Notes: a model not told the origin generated them from the letters alone. 64,000 bases of DNA from Sophora flavescens (GCA_030762895.1 CM061067.1:171366518-171430517); one strand, 5' to 3'; shown: positions 35,625 through 47,777, counted from the first letter of the stretch. Made by a program: numbers and translations.

Positions 35625-37245
35625 TCACAGCCACTGCACCTTCTTCCCTTCCCTTCCTCTGTCACATTCTCAGGTTTGTCCATTTGGGGGCTTAGGGTTG
35701 GCTGAAACATTTTATGAAAACCTATTTAAGGATTTGTTTGACTGAAACATTTTATGAAAATATTCTTTAGTTGTGTGATTTAAGGATTTTTTTTAGTGAT
35801 ACCCCATGACAACTTTTACTTCAATTAATGCATTTTGGAGGTAAAAATTTGTGATCTGTTTTGGGAGTGGTGGGAAGCTAAATCACTGTGCTTTTGATGT
35901 TTGCTAAATTTTGATATTGTGTAAATTGTGTAAATTTTGAGGATTTGTTTGCTAAATTATGTAAATTTGGTTCTATTTTTGCTAAATAGTCCTCTGGTAA
36001 CGTTTTAGGGATATACTTGTTTGTTCTTGGGTGAACCTCTGTTCCTTGTTTGTGACTGAAGGTGGACACTAAATCTTTGCAGGACAAGTTTTCTTTTAGG
36101 TTCTTCATGTATTTTTCTTTGGATTTCTGTTCCAGCCTTGTTGGTTTAGACTTGAGACTAAATGCATACGTTTCTCTTTGTTCGTATTACACATAACAAA
36201 TGAGATATACTTCCTTTAGCATTTAACCTGGTAAATACGTGGACACTGTCATTTTACTCTTCACTTCATAGTTCTTTATGCTTCCTTGTGACACTTGCTA
36301 TTTAAGTTTTAAATTTTGATTCTAAGTGCTATCATTAATGTAAAATAAAAATTATTACCTGTAACCAATGAGATATACTTCTTTAGCTTTAACTTGAGAG
36401 AGTTATTCTTGACCATTGCCACCTCTCAATGCTTCATTAGTTTATTGTAACACGTGCTAATTTATTTTCTATGATAGAGTTAGTATGACAAAAAATTTGT
36501 TTATTAGTTTTTATGAAAATGCACGTGTTAGGTTTACCCTTTATTCCCGTGTTAAATTTGTCAGTTGCTAAAGATCTATTGTTCCTCTATGAAAAGTTGA
36601 GAGTTTATTTGAGTTTACCCCTTCTTTTAATTTGTCAGTGTTGAATATTGCCCAGCCAGACTTCTTGCTAGCTTCAGATTGGTTTGAAGCAAGAACCACA
36701 CCATCACCACTGATGCTATATCAACCCCTTTTGGAGATGATCTAACCACTGACTACAAACATATGACTGCTGGAACTTCTAAGTCAAGTCAGTTATGGTG
36801 GCTTGGTTCTTGTGGCATAGAACAACATACCTGTTGTCTGTCAGGTGTCTGATCCCGGTTAAGAAAAATACTATGAGATGAGTGATTTGAAACTTTTCAC
36901 TAATTGCAATCAAGTTGATTTTTTAACATGGTATTCAGTCGTTGATATCTCCTAGGATGAGAAAGATTTTATTTTGGTGTGATTTATAGTACCAAATACA
37001 TGGTCTGAGACTGGTGCTTTCTTGTAGCTTTATCAAATTTTTCTTTTGGTTTTGCATGTATTGTATACCAACATGAATGTTGTGTACACAACTGCTTCTG
37101 CAGGCTTTTTATTAATTTGTAGAACAATATATATTGCATTTGAAATATTGGACTGCATATAGCTAGTATGAAGTAGGCTTCCACAATGCATGCATGTGAT
37201 ACTCATCAAATGTAGACGTCAACCTCTCTAACACCCAAAATATTT

Positions 37246-37560
37246 ATGGTAGATCGTGAAAATATGGATTAGAAGTGGATGTTCGCCAATCGTTTGTCGA
37301 AGGAATATAAGGACGGAGTGCAAGATTTTATTAGGTTTGCAGTTGGGCATGCAGAAAACCCTAGTAGAGTCGTATGTCCTTGTTTAAGTTGTTGTTATAC
37401 AAGACGAGTTAGTGTAGCCGAGTTGGAAGGACATTTAGTGTGCAATGGAATTGATCAAAGTTATACTTGTTGGACAATGCATGGTGAGACAAGAGGTGAT
37501 TCTGGTGATATGAGGAATAGTGGGAGATATACATTAGATGACACTGGTACAAACACATGA
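37246..37560 (+). pseudogene. CACTA transposase-associated domain remnant
   Basis: A frame from ATG 37246 reads to TGA 37558-37560, with one TAG at 37270-37272. The segment WMFANRLSKEYKDGV, then CPCLSCC and HLVCNGIDQSYTCWTMHGE matches the plant transposase-associated domain (Transpos_assoc), which sits at the N-terminus of CACTA TNP2-type transposases. The Cys/His pattern (CPCxxC, HLxCNG) is kept. The TNP2 catalytic region that should follow is missing, and the sequence passes instead to a different cargo. Inactive as a transposase. Confidence 0.85.
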
Positions 37561-37603
37561 TGCCGACCATTTTGAAGAGATGGCAAACATTGTCGAACTT
37601 AGG

Positions 37604-37671
37604 GAAATAATGCTTGCAACCTATATTTGTCATTGGTTTAGGGCAATAATGCTTGCAACCTATATTTGTCA
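37604..37671. repeat. Short direct repeat
   Basis: AATAATGCTTGCAACCTATA followed by TTTGTC occurs twice, at about 37606 and 37646, with a spacing near 40 bp. It marks the junction between the transposase-associated domain and the DUF8039-like segment. Confidence 0.7.
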
Positions 37672-37887
37672 AGCCCAGCTCATCGCTTGGTCGCTAGGGG
37701 GAAAGTCTATAACGAATCAGGTGGCACACTGCACAACCTACCAATACTTGCAGGTCATGTAAAAGTTGTGGTTGTGTTTGCAGTTGAGGGCGATGCACCA
37801 TTGCCTGTACCACTTGTGAAGGCAGATGTGATGACAGTGGAACAAGCAATAGGTACCTATGTGGCATGGCCAAGCCACCTCGTAGTT
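37666..37887 (+). pseudogene. DUF8039-like exon of Ulp1-type transposon cargo
   Basis: The frame contains HRLVARGKVYNESGGTLHNLP, then HVKVVVVFAVEGDAPLPVP and VEQAIGTYVAWPSHLV, resembling the plant DUF8039 domain often found upstream of Ulp1 protease domains in transposon-encoded proteins. A good GTAAGT donor follows at 37888. The next likely exon (acceptor TTGCAG ending at 37960) opens with TGA in the continuing frame and reads clearly only in shifted frames, so the gene is broken here. Function of the domain is unknown. Confidence 0.65.
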
Positions 37888-38217
37888 GTAAGTGATCCAT
37901 TATCATTTACTGCATATATTTATTAAATTAGGTGGTCACTAAATAATTAATGTATTGCAGTGAAAAATATGTAGTTACCCGCAAAATCCAAAGTCAAGGA
38001 CAAGGGCAAAGTCTTGAGCACGAGCTAGCAAGAATGTGAGCAAGAATGTGGGCAAACCCCGACCTTCCCCTAGGCCTCCGATAGTTGGCAAGGAGCAAAC
38101 AAAGGGATCGATTACATCCCCAAGAAAGAACAAGAGCAAACCTCACCCTCCCAGCCTCCTATAACTCATGGTAGTTCAAATTTTATAACCTTTCTTAGAG
38201 TCCATGTGTTAACAAGG

Positions 38218-39772
38218 ATGGCAGATAGAGGAAACATTGCCATACTAATGGAGCCATAAATTATGGGTTATAAGCATACATTAGAGCTCGGTGGTGAAGG
38301 TGCCGAGATTGGAGAGATTCTTAATCATGATTTGTTAACACAGATTGTTATTAGCATATATCTCAGGTACTACATCAAACTTTGAAGTATACAACCTATA
38401 CAACTTTGAAGTATATCACAAACTGTTTTTAGTGTATATCTCAAGTGTTTTAAATATTGATACTGATCTCTGGTGGTTATCTTTTTTGTATGCTAAGAAT
38501 TGAGTTTGATGAAAATTGAGTTTGTTATTTAAGCTCTCATGATGGGTGGTTTAAAGATGGAGGAAGATGAAGTGATTATGGAGGGTCATATATGTTACAT
38601 GATATCATATATGTTACATGATATGGTGTTTAGCTATGGTTGTCTTTGATGTGATATATGTAGCTTTGTAATTCTATCCATATCGTTTATGTTTTATCTT
38701 TGCAGATAATGTTAACATTAAAATTGCAGTTACATGAGCTTATTTGAGTTTATTATTGGCATTTTTATTCTTTTTCAATAAAAAATAGTTTGATGAAAAG
38801 TGTTGTCCTGCTTTTTCAATTTCAGTTTTTATCTTTTTCATTTCTTTGAATACATATTTTAATTTAAGGTACTTGTATCGAGAGATACTGATCCCAGGAG
38901 AACGGACTCAGAGGTTTATGTTTCTATGCCCACACCGAACACATATGTGCTTTGATTATATGGAAATAAAAAAGTATATAGCTGAACGTTTGGCATTGGC
39001 AAAGTCAGAGGATGAGAGATTGTTTTTGTCACCTTGCAATGTAGTGTGAGTCATTTAATTTAATTAACGATAGTAACTTTTATGAAATGTGATTAGCTGC
39101 TTAAGATTTCCTAACTGATCAACATTTTTGTAGGGGTCATTGGGTATTCTTAGTGATCAATCCCAAAGAGGACACGGTGTACTATTTAGATCCCTTGTAT
39201 ATGCATTTTAATTTCAAAAAAATGAGGGATACGTACAATCAGTAAGTATATATATGCATTTATTGTTATATTCATATATATGATGGTTTGAAACCTTTAC
39301 TTCAATGAAATTGTTTGATTTTGCACTCAGGGCTTTGCTAATTCATCGAGGATTAAATGGAAGCAAGTCTCGAATTTCTAAATCATCAAGGACGACTAAA
39401 TTGATATCTATAATGGTATTTACGAAAATTCTTATGCAATTTTTTAATTTAAATTAAAAAATTAAAAGAATTAATTTATTATTTATGATTTTATAGTTTC
39501 CCCGTCAACCGAATAACAACGACTGTGGCTACTACGTTCTGAAATTTATCAAGGATATCATCATTCAGAACCAAATGCAAATCCCAACCACGGTATTTAA
39601 TTTCAGTTCTAGCTTATATAATTTAATTACTCAGATTTAGTCATTCTAATTTGATTTAATTTTCATTTTGAAGTATTTTTCTGAATGTAAATGCATCACA
39701 TACTCTGACGATCAACTTACTCAACTTAAAGACGAGTGGTGTCGTTATGTGGTTATGAAATTTATCAATTAA
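38218..39772 (+). pseudogene. Ulp1-like (C48) SUMO protease remnant in five or more exons
   Basis: Exons with consensus splice sites: about 38218-38366, 38869-39045, 39134-39241, 39331-39415, 39497-39592 and 39674-39772 (TAA). The phases join correctly: SIYL-RYLYREIL and PCNVV-GHWVFLVINP. The C48 catalytic residues are all visible: His in GHW (39138-39140), Asp in YLDPL (39189-39191), and Gln and Cys in FPRQPNNNDCGYY (Cys at 39524-39526). The first exon has TAA at 38257-38259, and the upstream DUF8039 part is out of frame, so a full protein is unlikely. Ulp1 enzymes remove SUMO from targets. Such domains are recurrent cargo in plant CACTA and Mutator-like elements. Confidence 0.82.
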
Positions 39773-40484
39773 AGGGTACGACATACTCTTATATTATGCT
39801 AGCTAGTGTCTCTCAAATATTATTAGACTTGTGTGTATGAACAAGTGATCTGTATGTGTATCTTATGCAAGTCGCAGGTCGACAAGAAGGATTTTGTGCT
39901 ATCAAGCAGAAGATGGAAGCCGCATGCACAAATTGTTTAGAATTACTAGTGTGTTGATTAGCTTGTATACATTGTTAGTATGCATGGTTATTGTCTAGTG
40001 TAGGTTAGCGACCTTTTGGTTTATGGACTTAAATATTAGAATTGGTTATGTGTAAGCGTTACTGTGAATTGTGTTAAAGTATATTACTTAATTGGTTATA
40101 TGCATGATTTTGATATTTTGTTTGGTTTATCTATGATTACCAATATTGTATGCAAGCTTTGTACATTATATATATATGTGTGTGTGATGTACCTAAATGC
40201 AGCGTTACTGTGAATTGCTGAAGGATAGTTTGCAGCTACCATGGGATGTTGGATGGGGTTTTTACTAGTTTTTTGCGGACTATGATTTTTAAGCTGCTGC
40301 ATGAGGTTTCTATGCTATTTTGGCGATTGATTTTACATCACAATAGCTATGTTGTTCTCATGTTTTTGAGTACTTCTAGTACTATTTCAATACAAATTTG
40401 ATTTATCAAAAACAAAAAACTGTGAATTGCTGAGTGCAGGTGGGAAATGTAGAAAAACAGATTGAATAATAAAAAAAGGGGAAT

Positions 40485-40745
40485 AGGTAGCGCTTTCTTG
40501 AAAAAACACTACCTAAAGTTACAAATAGACAGCGCTTCTTAAGAAAGCGCTATCTATTGCAAACTTAGGACATCGCTTCCTGAAGAAAGCGCTGTCTAAA
40601 GTATGCAATAGATTGTCTTATTTCTAACTTTAGACAACGCTTTCTCAAGGAAGCGCTACCTATTCCCACTTTCAGTAGCGCTATTTTAAGCGCTATTGAA
40701 TCTCTCCCACCTTCAGTAGCGGGTGAATAGATAGTGCTTGGAAGC
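40485..40745. repeat. Right subterminal repeat cluster of the CACTA element
   Basis: At least eight copies of AGCGCT-centred motifs (AGCGCTTTCTT, AAGAAAGCGCT, AAGCGCTACCTATTC and others) in both orientations. A matching but shorter cluster lies at 35150-35340 at the left end. Confidence 0.85.
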
Positions 40746-40986
40746 ATTAGCAAAAAAGAACGCTATTAAAGCCCTTTTCTGTAGTAGTGGAGAGAGAGAT
40801 TAGACAGCCATATTTCACTCATTTCGAAAATTTAGTGGCTTTATTAAACATCAAACATTCGATAATATTCCTCAATTTTCAAGGAAGCCAGCCAGTCACT
40901 TGAAAAAATAGCATAATGGATCTAGTTGGTGAGTTTCTTCTTACACTTGCTCTGTACTAGGCTAAGTAGAAAATCTGTAAATACGT

Positions 40987-41080
40987 GCTCATAGTCTGGC
41001 ATTTTCCCATAGCCTGCAGTGAGTACCATAAAAGCTCATAGTCTGGCATTTTCCCATAGCCTGCAGTGAGTACCATAAAA
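40987..41080. repeat. 47-bp tandem duplication over the last ITPK exon boundary
   Basis: Copies at 40987-41033 and 41034-41080, identical by eye. Each contains the exon 10 start, its CTGCAG acceptor and 20 bp of intron, so the pseudogene has two candidate acceptors for its last exon. Confidence 0.92.
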
Positions 41081-42760
41081 GAACATAATGTTCAGCCAGT
41101 AAAGCATAGCAGGCTACCAGCAAATGCAACATGTGTATTGCCAAGAAATGGAACAATACATCATTAACATGCCAAAAGAACCCGCAGCAAACATTGATAT
41201 AAAGTATAAACCAAATAACCAAGAGAGAGAACCAGTGGACGAATGCAAAAAAAAAAAGGTCATGTCAAATATTCGTGCATAAAATGTGAATGTTTTGAGA
41301 TCTTGTAAATTCAAAACCCATAATCCTCAACACATCATGATGAGAATCTTCTGACTTCAAGAAGTTTTCTTGATATAAATACCATCTCTTACTATGGTCC
41401 TATCCTGACTAATATAAAGTAAAAGTTTCTTTTAGGAGTGAAGTTTAAATTCAATTATCTTCTTGTACCTAATTAAGCAACATACAGTACATAAAACCAA
41501 GAAACACGCTATTTTTCAATGGGACATTTAAGGGAATTTCTAGGACAGAGAGGAGGCTAACAAGAGAGAGTATAAACAACCAGCACTTTACACAACAAAT
41601 GCACTATCATAATCAGAAACCACGGGACTTGCTGAAATTAAAATAAGTTATACTTGCCAGGAAAGTAGTTGATATCAATGACATAAAACATATCCTTGGT
41701 CCCGTGTTCCCGAATCATATCTATGTTGAACAAGCAAAGTCCCTAGAGATAGTGATGCCGTTTAGTTTTAATTAACATTTGGGAATAAAAAGTGACTGCA
41801 AAAGAAAGCAAAATAATAAATGAAAGTACCAATCGATGGCGAAGCTCCCTTGCAAGCCTCTCCAACAGTGGTCTTGGTGGATGTTCTGTAACAAAAATGT
41901 CAAGTTGAAAACTTGAAATGAGCCCCTAGTTCCATCCATTTACTCCAAAGCTGTTATTTGAATGTTCCTACTCACACAGTCACCTAGCTACATATGGACA
42001 AAGGGATTCACTATGAAATGAGTCAATATACAGGATTCAATCACAGGTCTCCACCATTCAGTAGCTCCTTGTAAAGCTTTAGAAGACAATCCATATGGAC
42101 GTACAAGATAAAACAATAGTGCATCTTTTGGTGGGTGGTGGGAAAAGGGAGGGTTCTGAGTCTCACCAGCAATACTAGGATCTAGATCAGCATCATCCGC
42201 AGAAGCTGCAGCACATGAAACTCTTTGGAAACGGAAGACACCTGCAACCTTTGATAGCTCACGTTTACTGATATTAGGGAGAGAGAAATGCCTAACAACC
42301 TTTATGGTTTCCCCAACAATATAAATCTTAAAGAGAAGACCACCTGCACAATATAACCACCCCCCACAAAAACAAAAAACAATAATAAAAATTAGATAAC
42401 AGTGTCTTTTGAACACAAAGATTAAGGCCTAAGGAAAGGTTCATAAACCATGAATGACAAACTCTTGTAGAACTAGTGGAGGTTCAAGCTCTGAAAGAGA
42501 TAATTCATCATAAGCAAGAAACAGTTCATGTGTGACTCCAGACTGCCATCCACAAATAGTGGTTTTGCAACTGAAAATTACAGGGAAAAATTGGGGTGAA
42601 TATTTCAGAAACACGTTAGAACATTGTACAACAAGAGAGATGACAGTATATATGAAACAACCCAATCAGGATAATCAACTACAAACAATCTTCCGTGAAT
42701 AGAACATGACATATTTAAAACGGAATATGCAACCCATTCAAATATTCTAAATATTTATGT

Positions 42761-42763
<3 letters not shown>

Positions 42764-42803
<40 letters not shown>
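42764..42803. repeat. (TA)n microsatellite in an ITPK intron
   Basis: About 20 uninterrupted TA units between exons 5 and 6 of the ITPK pseudogene. Confidence 0.95.
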
Positions 42804-42805
<2 letters not shown>

Positions 42806-43869
42806 TCTAATGACTTCTAATAGAACTTCCGCTTGATAGAAATATTATTATCAGAATAGAGTTGACGAATGAGGCGAAGTTCAGTTCATTAAAGATGAAA
42901 GATACAGAAAAATAGGTGTATTAAATTTCACCCACTTTTTTATAATGGGAAATCAATGACCTATGTTATGTATAAATTAAAGATATTTTCATTCAACATC
43001 CATGAAAGGTACCTAATGGCAACTTCATCCCAGCTTTAGCGACTTCAAAAGGGATAGTAGATGGGTCTTTCTCTTTTGTGATAACCAACTGTCGTGGGAT
43101 CCAATCTTGCCTAAAAAACAGCAATAGTTAATAAATAAATGCACATATGCTGTTGAGCATTGCAAAGACCTAGTTTACTCTACATGACTAGAGAAAACAA
43201 AAAACTAATAACTTGTTCGTGCATGAAAATAAAAAATAGTCGAGTAAGTAGCCCGATACAAGAGGCAAGATGTAGGTTGATGATTCTAATCATTTTGGTT
43301 AAAGTTCATGGACAATTCCAAGACTTTCAGATGAGGAGTTTTATTTTTTGCTGTTGTAATAAATTGTAGTAAACAAGTTACCATGGCGATCAGATAAGTT
43401 TAGATCTACCACGTCTTGCAGCATTGATTGGCGGTTGTGTAAATGCTAAATAGCATCCGGAGGATCAAGGACGGATGTTTTTGCCTGTAATCCTTCAAAA
43501 AATAAAATAAAAGGAAAAGGGAAAAAAGGGTAAATTAACCCCCATCAAAATACAAACTCCATACTATTTAGAATGCATGACACAATCACCAATTACATTT
43601 TCAGTCAGCTATGAACATCTCGGTAAAATAATACTAATGGCAATATTGTAATTTATCAGCTCACTAAACTATTAACCAAACTTCTTAATGACACGGAAAA
43701 AACAAAATAGAAAACCACCAGACATGGTAGCATTTCGTATGTGGCATCATTGGCTTCAAAACTATTATCTCAGCCAGCCTGTACTTAAAGAAAATTGATC
43801 ACCATGCCACAGTACTGTAACAGTCAATAAAAAAAAACAAGATTTTCAACTTCAAAAATTAACCAACAA

Positions 43870-44240
43870 AAGATAGAAAAATAGTCTGCTTGGTTTTACC
43901 GTCTTTCTATTTTCATTTTCACAAAAAATAGAAAATGTGAACATGTTTTGTTCATCATTTTCATTTCTAATTTTTGGAAATGCACTTCACGTTTCAATGT
44001 GACATTTTCAGTGATTTCGCTTATGACAATGAGAATTATGAAATTTTTAAGACATTGACTTCTATACCTTAATGGGGGATGGGAGTCACAGACAGAAGAT
44101 TGAGGATGAGGGTGAGAAAAGGAAAATGGAAATGGAAATATCGATACCAAACATGTTTCCAAATACATGGAAAAAAGAAATGAAAATAGAGGATAAAAAC
44201 TGAAAACGTTTCCATAAACCAAACAGGGCCAAAGAATCCA
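43870..44240. other. Possible MITE in an ITPK intron
   Basis: The segment starts CTGCTTGGTTTTACCG and ends with AAACCAAACAGGGCC, so its ends are roughly inverted (TTTGGTT and AACCAAAC). It lies inside the intron between exons 3 and 4. Boundaries and target duplication are unclear. A somewhat similar TTTCATTTTC-rich block lies at 45290-45530 in the first intron. Confidence 0.35.
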
Positions 44241-46027
44241 TCCTTTTGGCAATAAAGTCCACCAGTGCCTAACCAAATTATTTAGATTAATCGCAAAAGT
44301 AAATCCCCACTTCTTTGAAAACTTTGGGGAAAATTTAAACTATCTGATCATGATTCATGATGAGAGCAAGAACTCTGCAAATTATGTCTGACAATAGTAA
44401 AGTTTTAAGAATCCAGAAGATTTGATTGTCCAGCCAATTATCACCATTTCATACTTGACTCCCACTAATAGATACTAACGATTTCATGCAATGCCGTGAA
44501 TGTGTCAAAGAAGAATAAAACAACATGATTGCTAGTCCAATGTGAAAGTAGGTAGAAGTCTTTGGAGTTCACAAACCTCAATAATATCACGCCACTCCTC
44601 TCCTGGCAACTGGAAAAAACGAATAGCCTATCAGGTCATAATATAAAGATGAAAGAAACAGAAGTAGTTCTTACTTCTTAAAACACTAATAGCTAGCTTG
44701 TCAGCCACAAATGCCAGTAAAACTATAAACCAAAATTGACCAAAAAAAAAATGGCAGCCACATCTGAAAAATTTCACACCAAATACCAATATTGAATAAA
44801 TTCTGAAAATAATGCCACAAACCTTATGCAAGATAACATCAAAAGGCTCTTGTTCTGATAGAGGCTTGTTTAGATCAATGGAAACAAAGTATATTCCCTT
44901 TCTCCTGAATCATACAACAATTTTGAAGGATCCTATTGAGAGTGCCAAGAAAGCAGCAACCCTCTAAGATTTTTAGTCATTAGATTGGTTGATTAATACA
45001 TTTTATTTTTAATACAAACTGGCAGCCAAATCTATTTCATTTTAATAATAAATTTAAAAAACTACATGTGTATATACAGACAAAATATATTTCCTGTAGT
45101 TCTGATGCGCTGTTGGCAACAATCTTTTTCTGTGAGCAGACTACAGAATGTGTGGACAAAAATGTAAATTTAACATTCCTGACAAGCAAAGAACAAGTGG
45201 GTATAAATGTGGACATATCCAAAGCTGGGAGAATAAATGGTGGGATATTCATATTCTCATATAAATTAGAATTAGAATAGAGAAAACACTTGTTGGATTT
45301 ATTTTCGGTTTCTTGTTTTCATTTCCTATTTTCAGAAATAGTTACAAAATTGTTCTCGTTTCATTTTGTCTCTCCTACTTCCAAAGATGTGTTTTCAGCC
45401 CCTACAAGCTTTGAAAACAGGGAAAACAAAACAAAAATAAAGTGACAATTTTGTAATTATTTTAAAAAATAAGACATAAAAACAGGGAAAAAACTAAAAA
45501 CAAAGCAAACAAACACCAATAAATCAGATATCATTATGCAAATATACGTGGTAAGTTGAACAGAAAAAAGAAATGAAGACACGGTTCGAGAACGAAAGTG
45601 ATAGGTATTAGACATAGTGCAAAACTGCTCCATCACCATTATGCTACATAGTAACATAGACAAAGACAATACGTGTCACCGTGAACCCCACCACACCACT
45701 GCAAAAGCCACTTTAACGCAAAAGATAGAAAGAAAGAAAAAGTAGTGAAAGACGAAACTAATGATCAAAGCAAGGGGAAAAAAAGTAAAGCCATTTATGG
45801 AAATTGGAAACAAAATCATTCTTCTTCTTCTTCTTCAGTAATACGGACCATGCAAGAGCAGCGAGCTTTGACTGCAGAAAGCTCTTCTTCTTCTTGGGCG
45901 TCAAGCCGTAACCAACCACCACTTTCTACACGCAGCAATTCTCACCCGAAAACGACGTCGTTCCCGCTTCTTCTGCTTTTCGTTCTTCTTCTTCTTCTCT
46001 GCAGGAGTCTTCTCCGTTCAACCTCAT

Positions 46028-46619
46028 GCCCGCGCCTTCCTGAAAACCCCAAATTTTATGGAGTAAAATCTGCAGTTGAGTTCTCAATCTAGATCAGTAT
46101 GGAAATGAAATTTGCGAAGAGTGTAACAAGGAACAGAGATTCATTTTGTTTTGGTAGATTGAAGTGTAGAGCATGTGACATGAATAGGCAGTGGAAAGAA
46201 ATTGAATTCAGTAGGATCATATCATATATATGATACTAGTGTTTTTACCGGTGCATGGGACGGGTCACCTTAAATATCTTATTGAATAAATTTGATTCAT
46301 TAAGCAAGAAAAAGAAAAAACTTTAAAAATTTAAAAGTATTATAGATAAGTCATGTTGCTATGGTTTTCACCTATTGTTTAAGAAGTTATAAATAAAAAT
46401 AATTAGTTTTCATGTAAAACAACTGTAATAAGATATAGATGAATGAAAAAATTACTTTCAAATGCATATTTTTAGATGGATATATATTAATAGATGGATA
46501 GATATGGATATAACCAAAATCAAAAAAACAAACCATAAACGTCTATTACATCAATAAAGAAATAAATTACATGTTAAGCAACATTAACCTAATATATTTG
46601 AAATAGACAACTATAAACA
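46028..46619. other. Region upstream of the ITPK pseudogene
   Basis: Would hold the ITPK 5' leader and promoter. No clear TATA box position can be assigned. From about 46540 the sequence matches the degenerate repeat units seen at 48060-49216 (ACATGTTAAGCAACATTAAC-type words), so the Copia LTR that follows sits inside that repeat field. Confidence 0.5.
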
Positions 46620-46923
46620 TGAGAAGGGGGTTGAATTGTTTTTATCAGAATTTAAACAAAGTCGAAATCTTTTCGCATACGTGTTTAGTTCGCATGAGTG
46701 AAAGATACAGGACAGACAGGTGACATGTCTGATGAAATTTTAACAGTGACTTTGGCAATCACACCACTTGATAAACGTATAAGAAAATTAAAGCAACTAA
46801 AGAGGTTATAAGGAAAGAGAGATTGACACAGTTATTTATCCTGGTTCACTCTTCAAAGCAAAAAGCTACGTCCAGTCCTTGGCAGCACCAAGATTTATCC
46901 ACTATAACTGATCAGGTTAGAGA

Positions 46924-47037
46924 CTCCAAGTATTGTTTGCACACCTAGCCTCTTTAGGCTCCAAGACAAGTATTCTTTGCACACCTAGCCTCTTCAGGCT
47001 CAAGACAAGTATTCTTTGCATACTTAGCCTCTTCAGG
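46924..47037. repeat. Tandem repeat of about 40 bp, three units
   Basis: Units at 46924-46958, 46959-46998 and 46999-47037, each containing AAGTATTNTTTGCA and TAGCCTCTT(C/T)AGGCT. It lies inside the Copia LTR. Confidence 0.85.
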
Positions 47038-47777
47038 CTCACTCAGGTTTGTTTGAGAGATTTGGTTTGTAATGAATACAACTTCAGACAGACAGAACTT
47101 TCACTAATACTCAGAGAGTGGTTTAAATGTAAAGTTTAGGAAAGTGTGCGTAATAACTTCAAATGATTGAAGAATACATAATGAAAGAATGAATATATTA
47201 ATGCACAGAGTAATGGCTCTTTAATGCTATGTGTATTCTCTATACTTCATCTTCAATGACTTCTGTATTTATAGTCTTCAAGCATTTAGGATCCGTTAGA
47301 GACATTCCCTCAGATGTTGACTTCAAGCAGAACTTCATTAAATGCAATAGACTCGTTCTGGGTAGCCATTAATGCAATAGGAACGTTGGTTGTACTCTAA
47401 CATGAAGGATCGTGGCTTTATGCATTGTGATACAACCATATTAGAGTTGTGCAGAGAGCTTTTTGTACTTTCCTGAGTACAATTCCCTTTCCGTGTAAGG
47501 ACCAGAGGTACTAGGGAATAAAGCATGTTGGAAGCATTCTTTACCTGGTCTTTGGTTCTGATAACCGAGATTGCTTGAGAGAGTAACTTCTGACTTTTCT
47601 TGATTCTGGTTCTTGAAATAAGATTCCGATAATTCTTATAGAATTCGCGTTCATAAAATAAGTGCGTCCATCTAGCCATTTAAGATTTTACATTCGGACG
47701 GGCTAGTAGACGAGCTCCATATGCCATGTCATTAGACGGAGCTTCTCATTAAGGACTTAGAAAGTCCAAAGACTTGT

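Larger units (their letters stand above)
35087..40789. mobile_element. CACTA (En/Spm) transposon, non-autonomous, with Ulp1 cargo
   Basis: The left end is CACTACTACAGAAAA and the right end is TTTTCTGTAGTAGTG, a perfect CACTA terminal inverted repeat. GAG flanks both sides (35084-35086 and 40790-40792), the expected 3-bp duplication. Both subterminal regions are packed with AGCGCTTTCTT and AAGCGCTATC motifs in both orientations, which in this superfamily bind transposase. Inside are a transposase-associated domain, a DUF8039-like segment and a multi-exon Ulp1 protease remnant. The catalytic TNP2 transposase is absent, so it would need help in trans. Total length is 5703 bp. Confidence 0.93.
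40922..46027 (-). pseudogene. ITPK: Inositol 1,3,4-trisphosphate 5/6-kinase (ITPK) pseudogene, ten exons
   Basis: Minus-strand exons: 46027-45849, 44904-44823, 44609-44577, 43492-43382, 43110-43013, 42570-42449, 42343-42167, 41885-41830, 41742-41658 and 41013-40922. They spell an ITPK (ATP-grasp inositol phosphate kinase, phytate pathway): GLTPKKKKSFLQSKLAALA, LNKPLSEQEPFDVILHK, HLHNRQSML, LVLQEFVIHGG, FKIYIVGETIKVV, HPPRPLLERLARELRHRL, FYVIDINYFPG and YGKMPDYEHVFTDFLLSL. Defects: TAG at 45926-45928; a deletion frameshift plus TAG at 43446-43448 in exon 4; a 1-nt deletion in exon 5; a 2-nt insertion in exon 6; and a GC instead of GT donor after exon 9. Introns are kept, so it arose by DNA duplication or decay in place. 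Exons 7-10 remain open. Confidence 0.92.

Noticed and set aside
35430..35745. Two overlapping plus-strand ORFs of about 90 codons
   Set aside because: They are produced by the GC-rich 52-bp tandem repeat, which keeps several frames open. No start context or domain.
36984..37184. Minus-strand ORF inside the CACTA element
   Set aside because: Lies opposite non-coding or intronic sequence, with no domain and no splice context.
43896..44276. 126-codon minus-strand ORF between ITPK exons 3 and 4
   Set aside because: On the coding strand but within an intron. Low-complexity Phe/Ser/Pro sequence from a possible MITE, no ITPK similarity.
45745..46092. 115-codon plus-strand Ser-rich ORF
   Set aside because: Antisense to ITPK exon 1. 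The Ser and Leu runs arise from the CTT repeats that encode Glu and Lys runs on the other strand.
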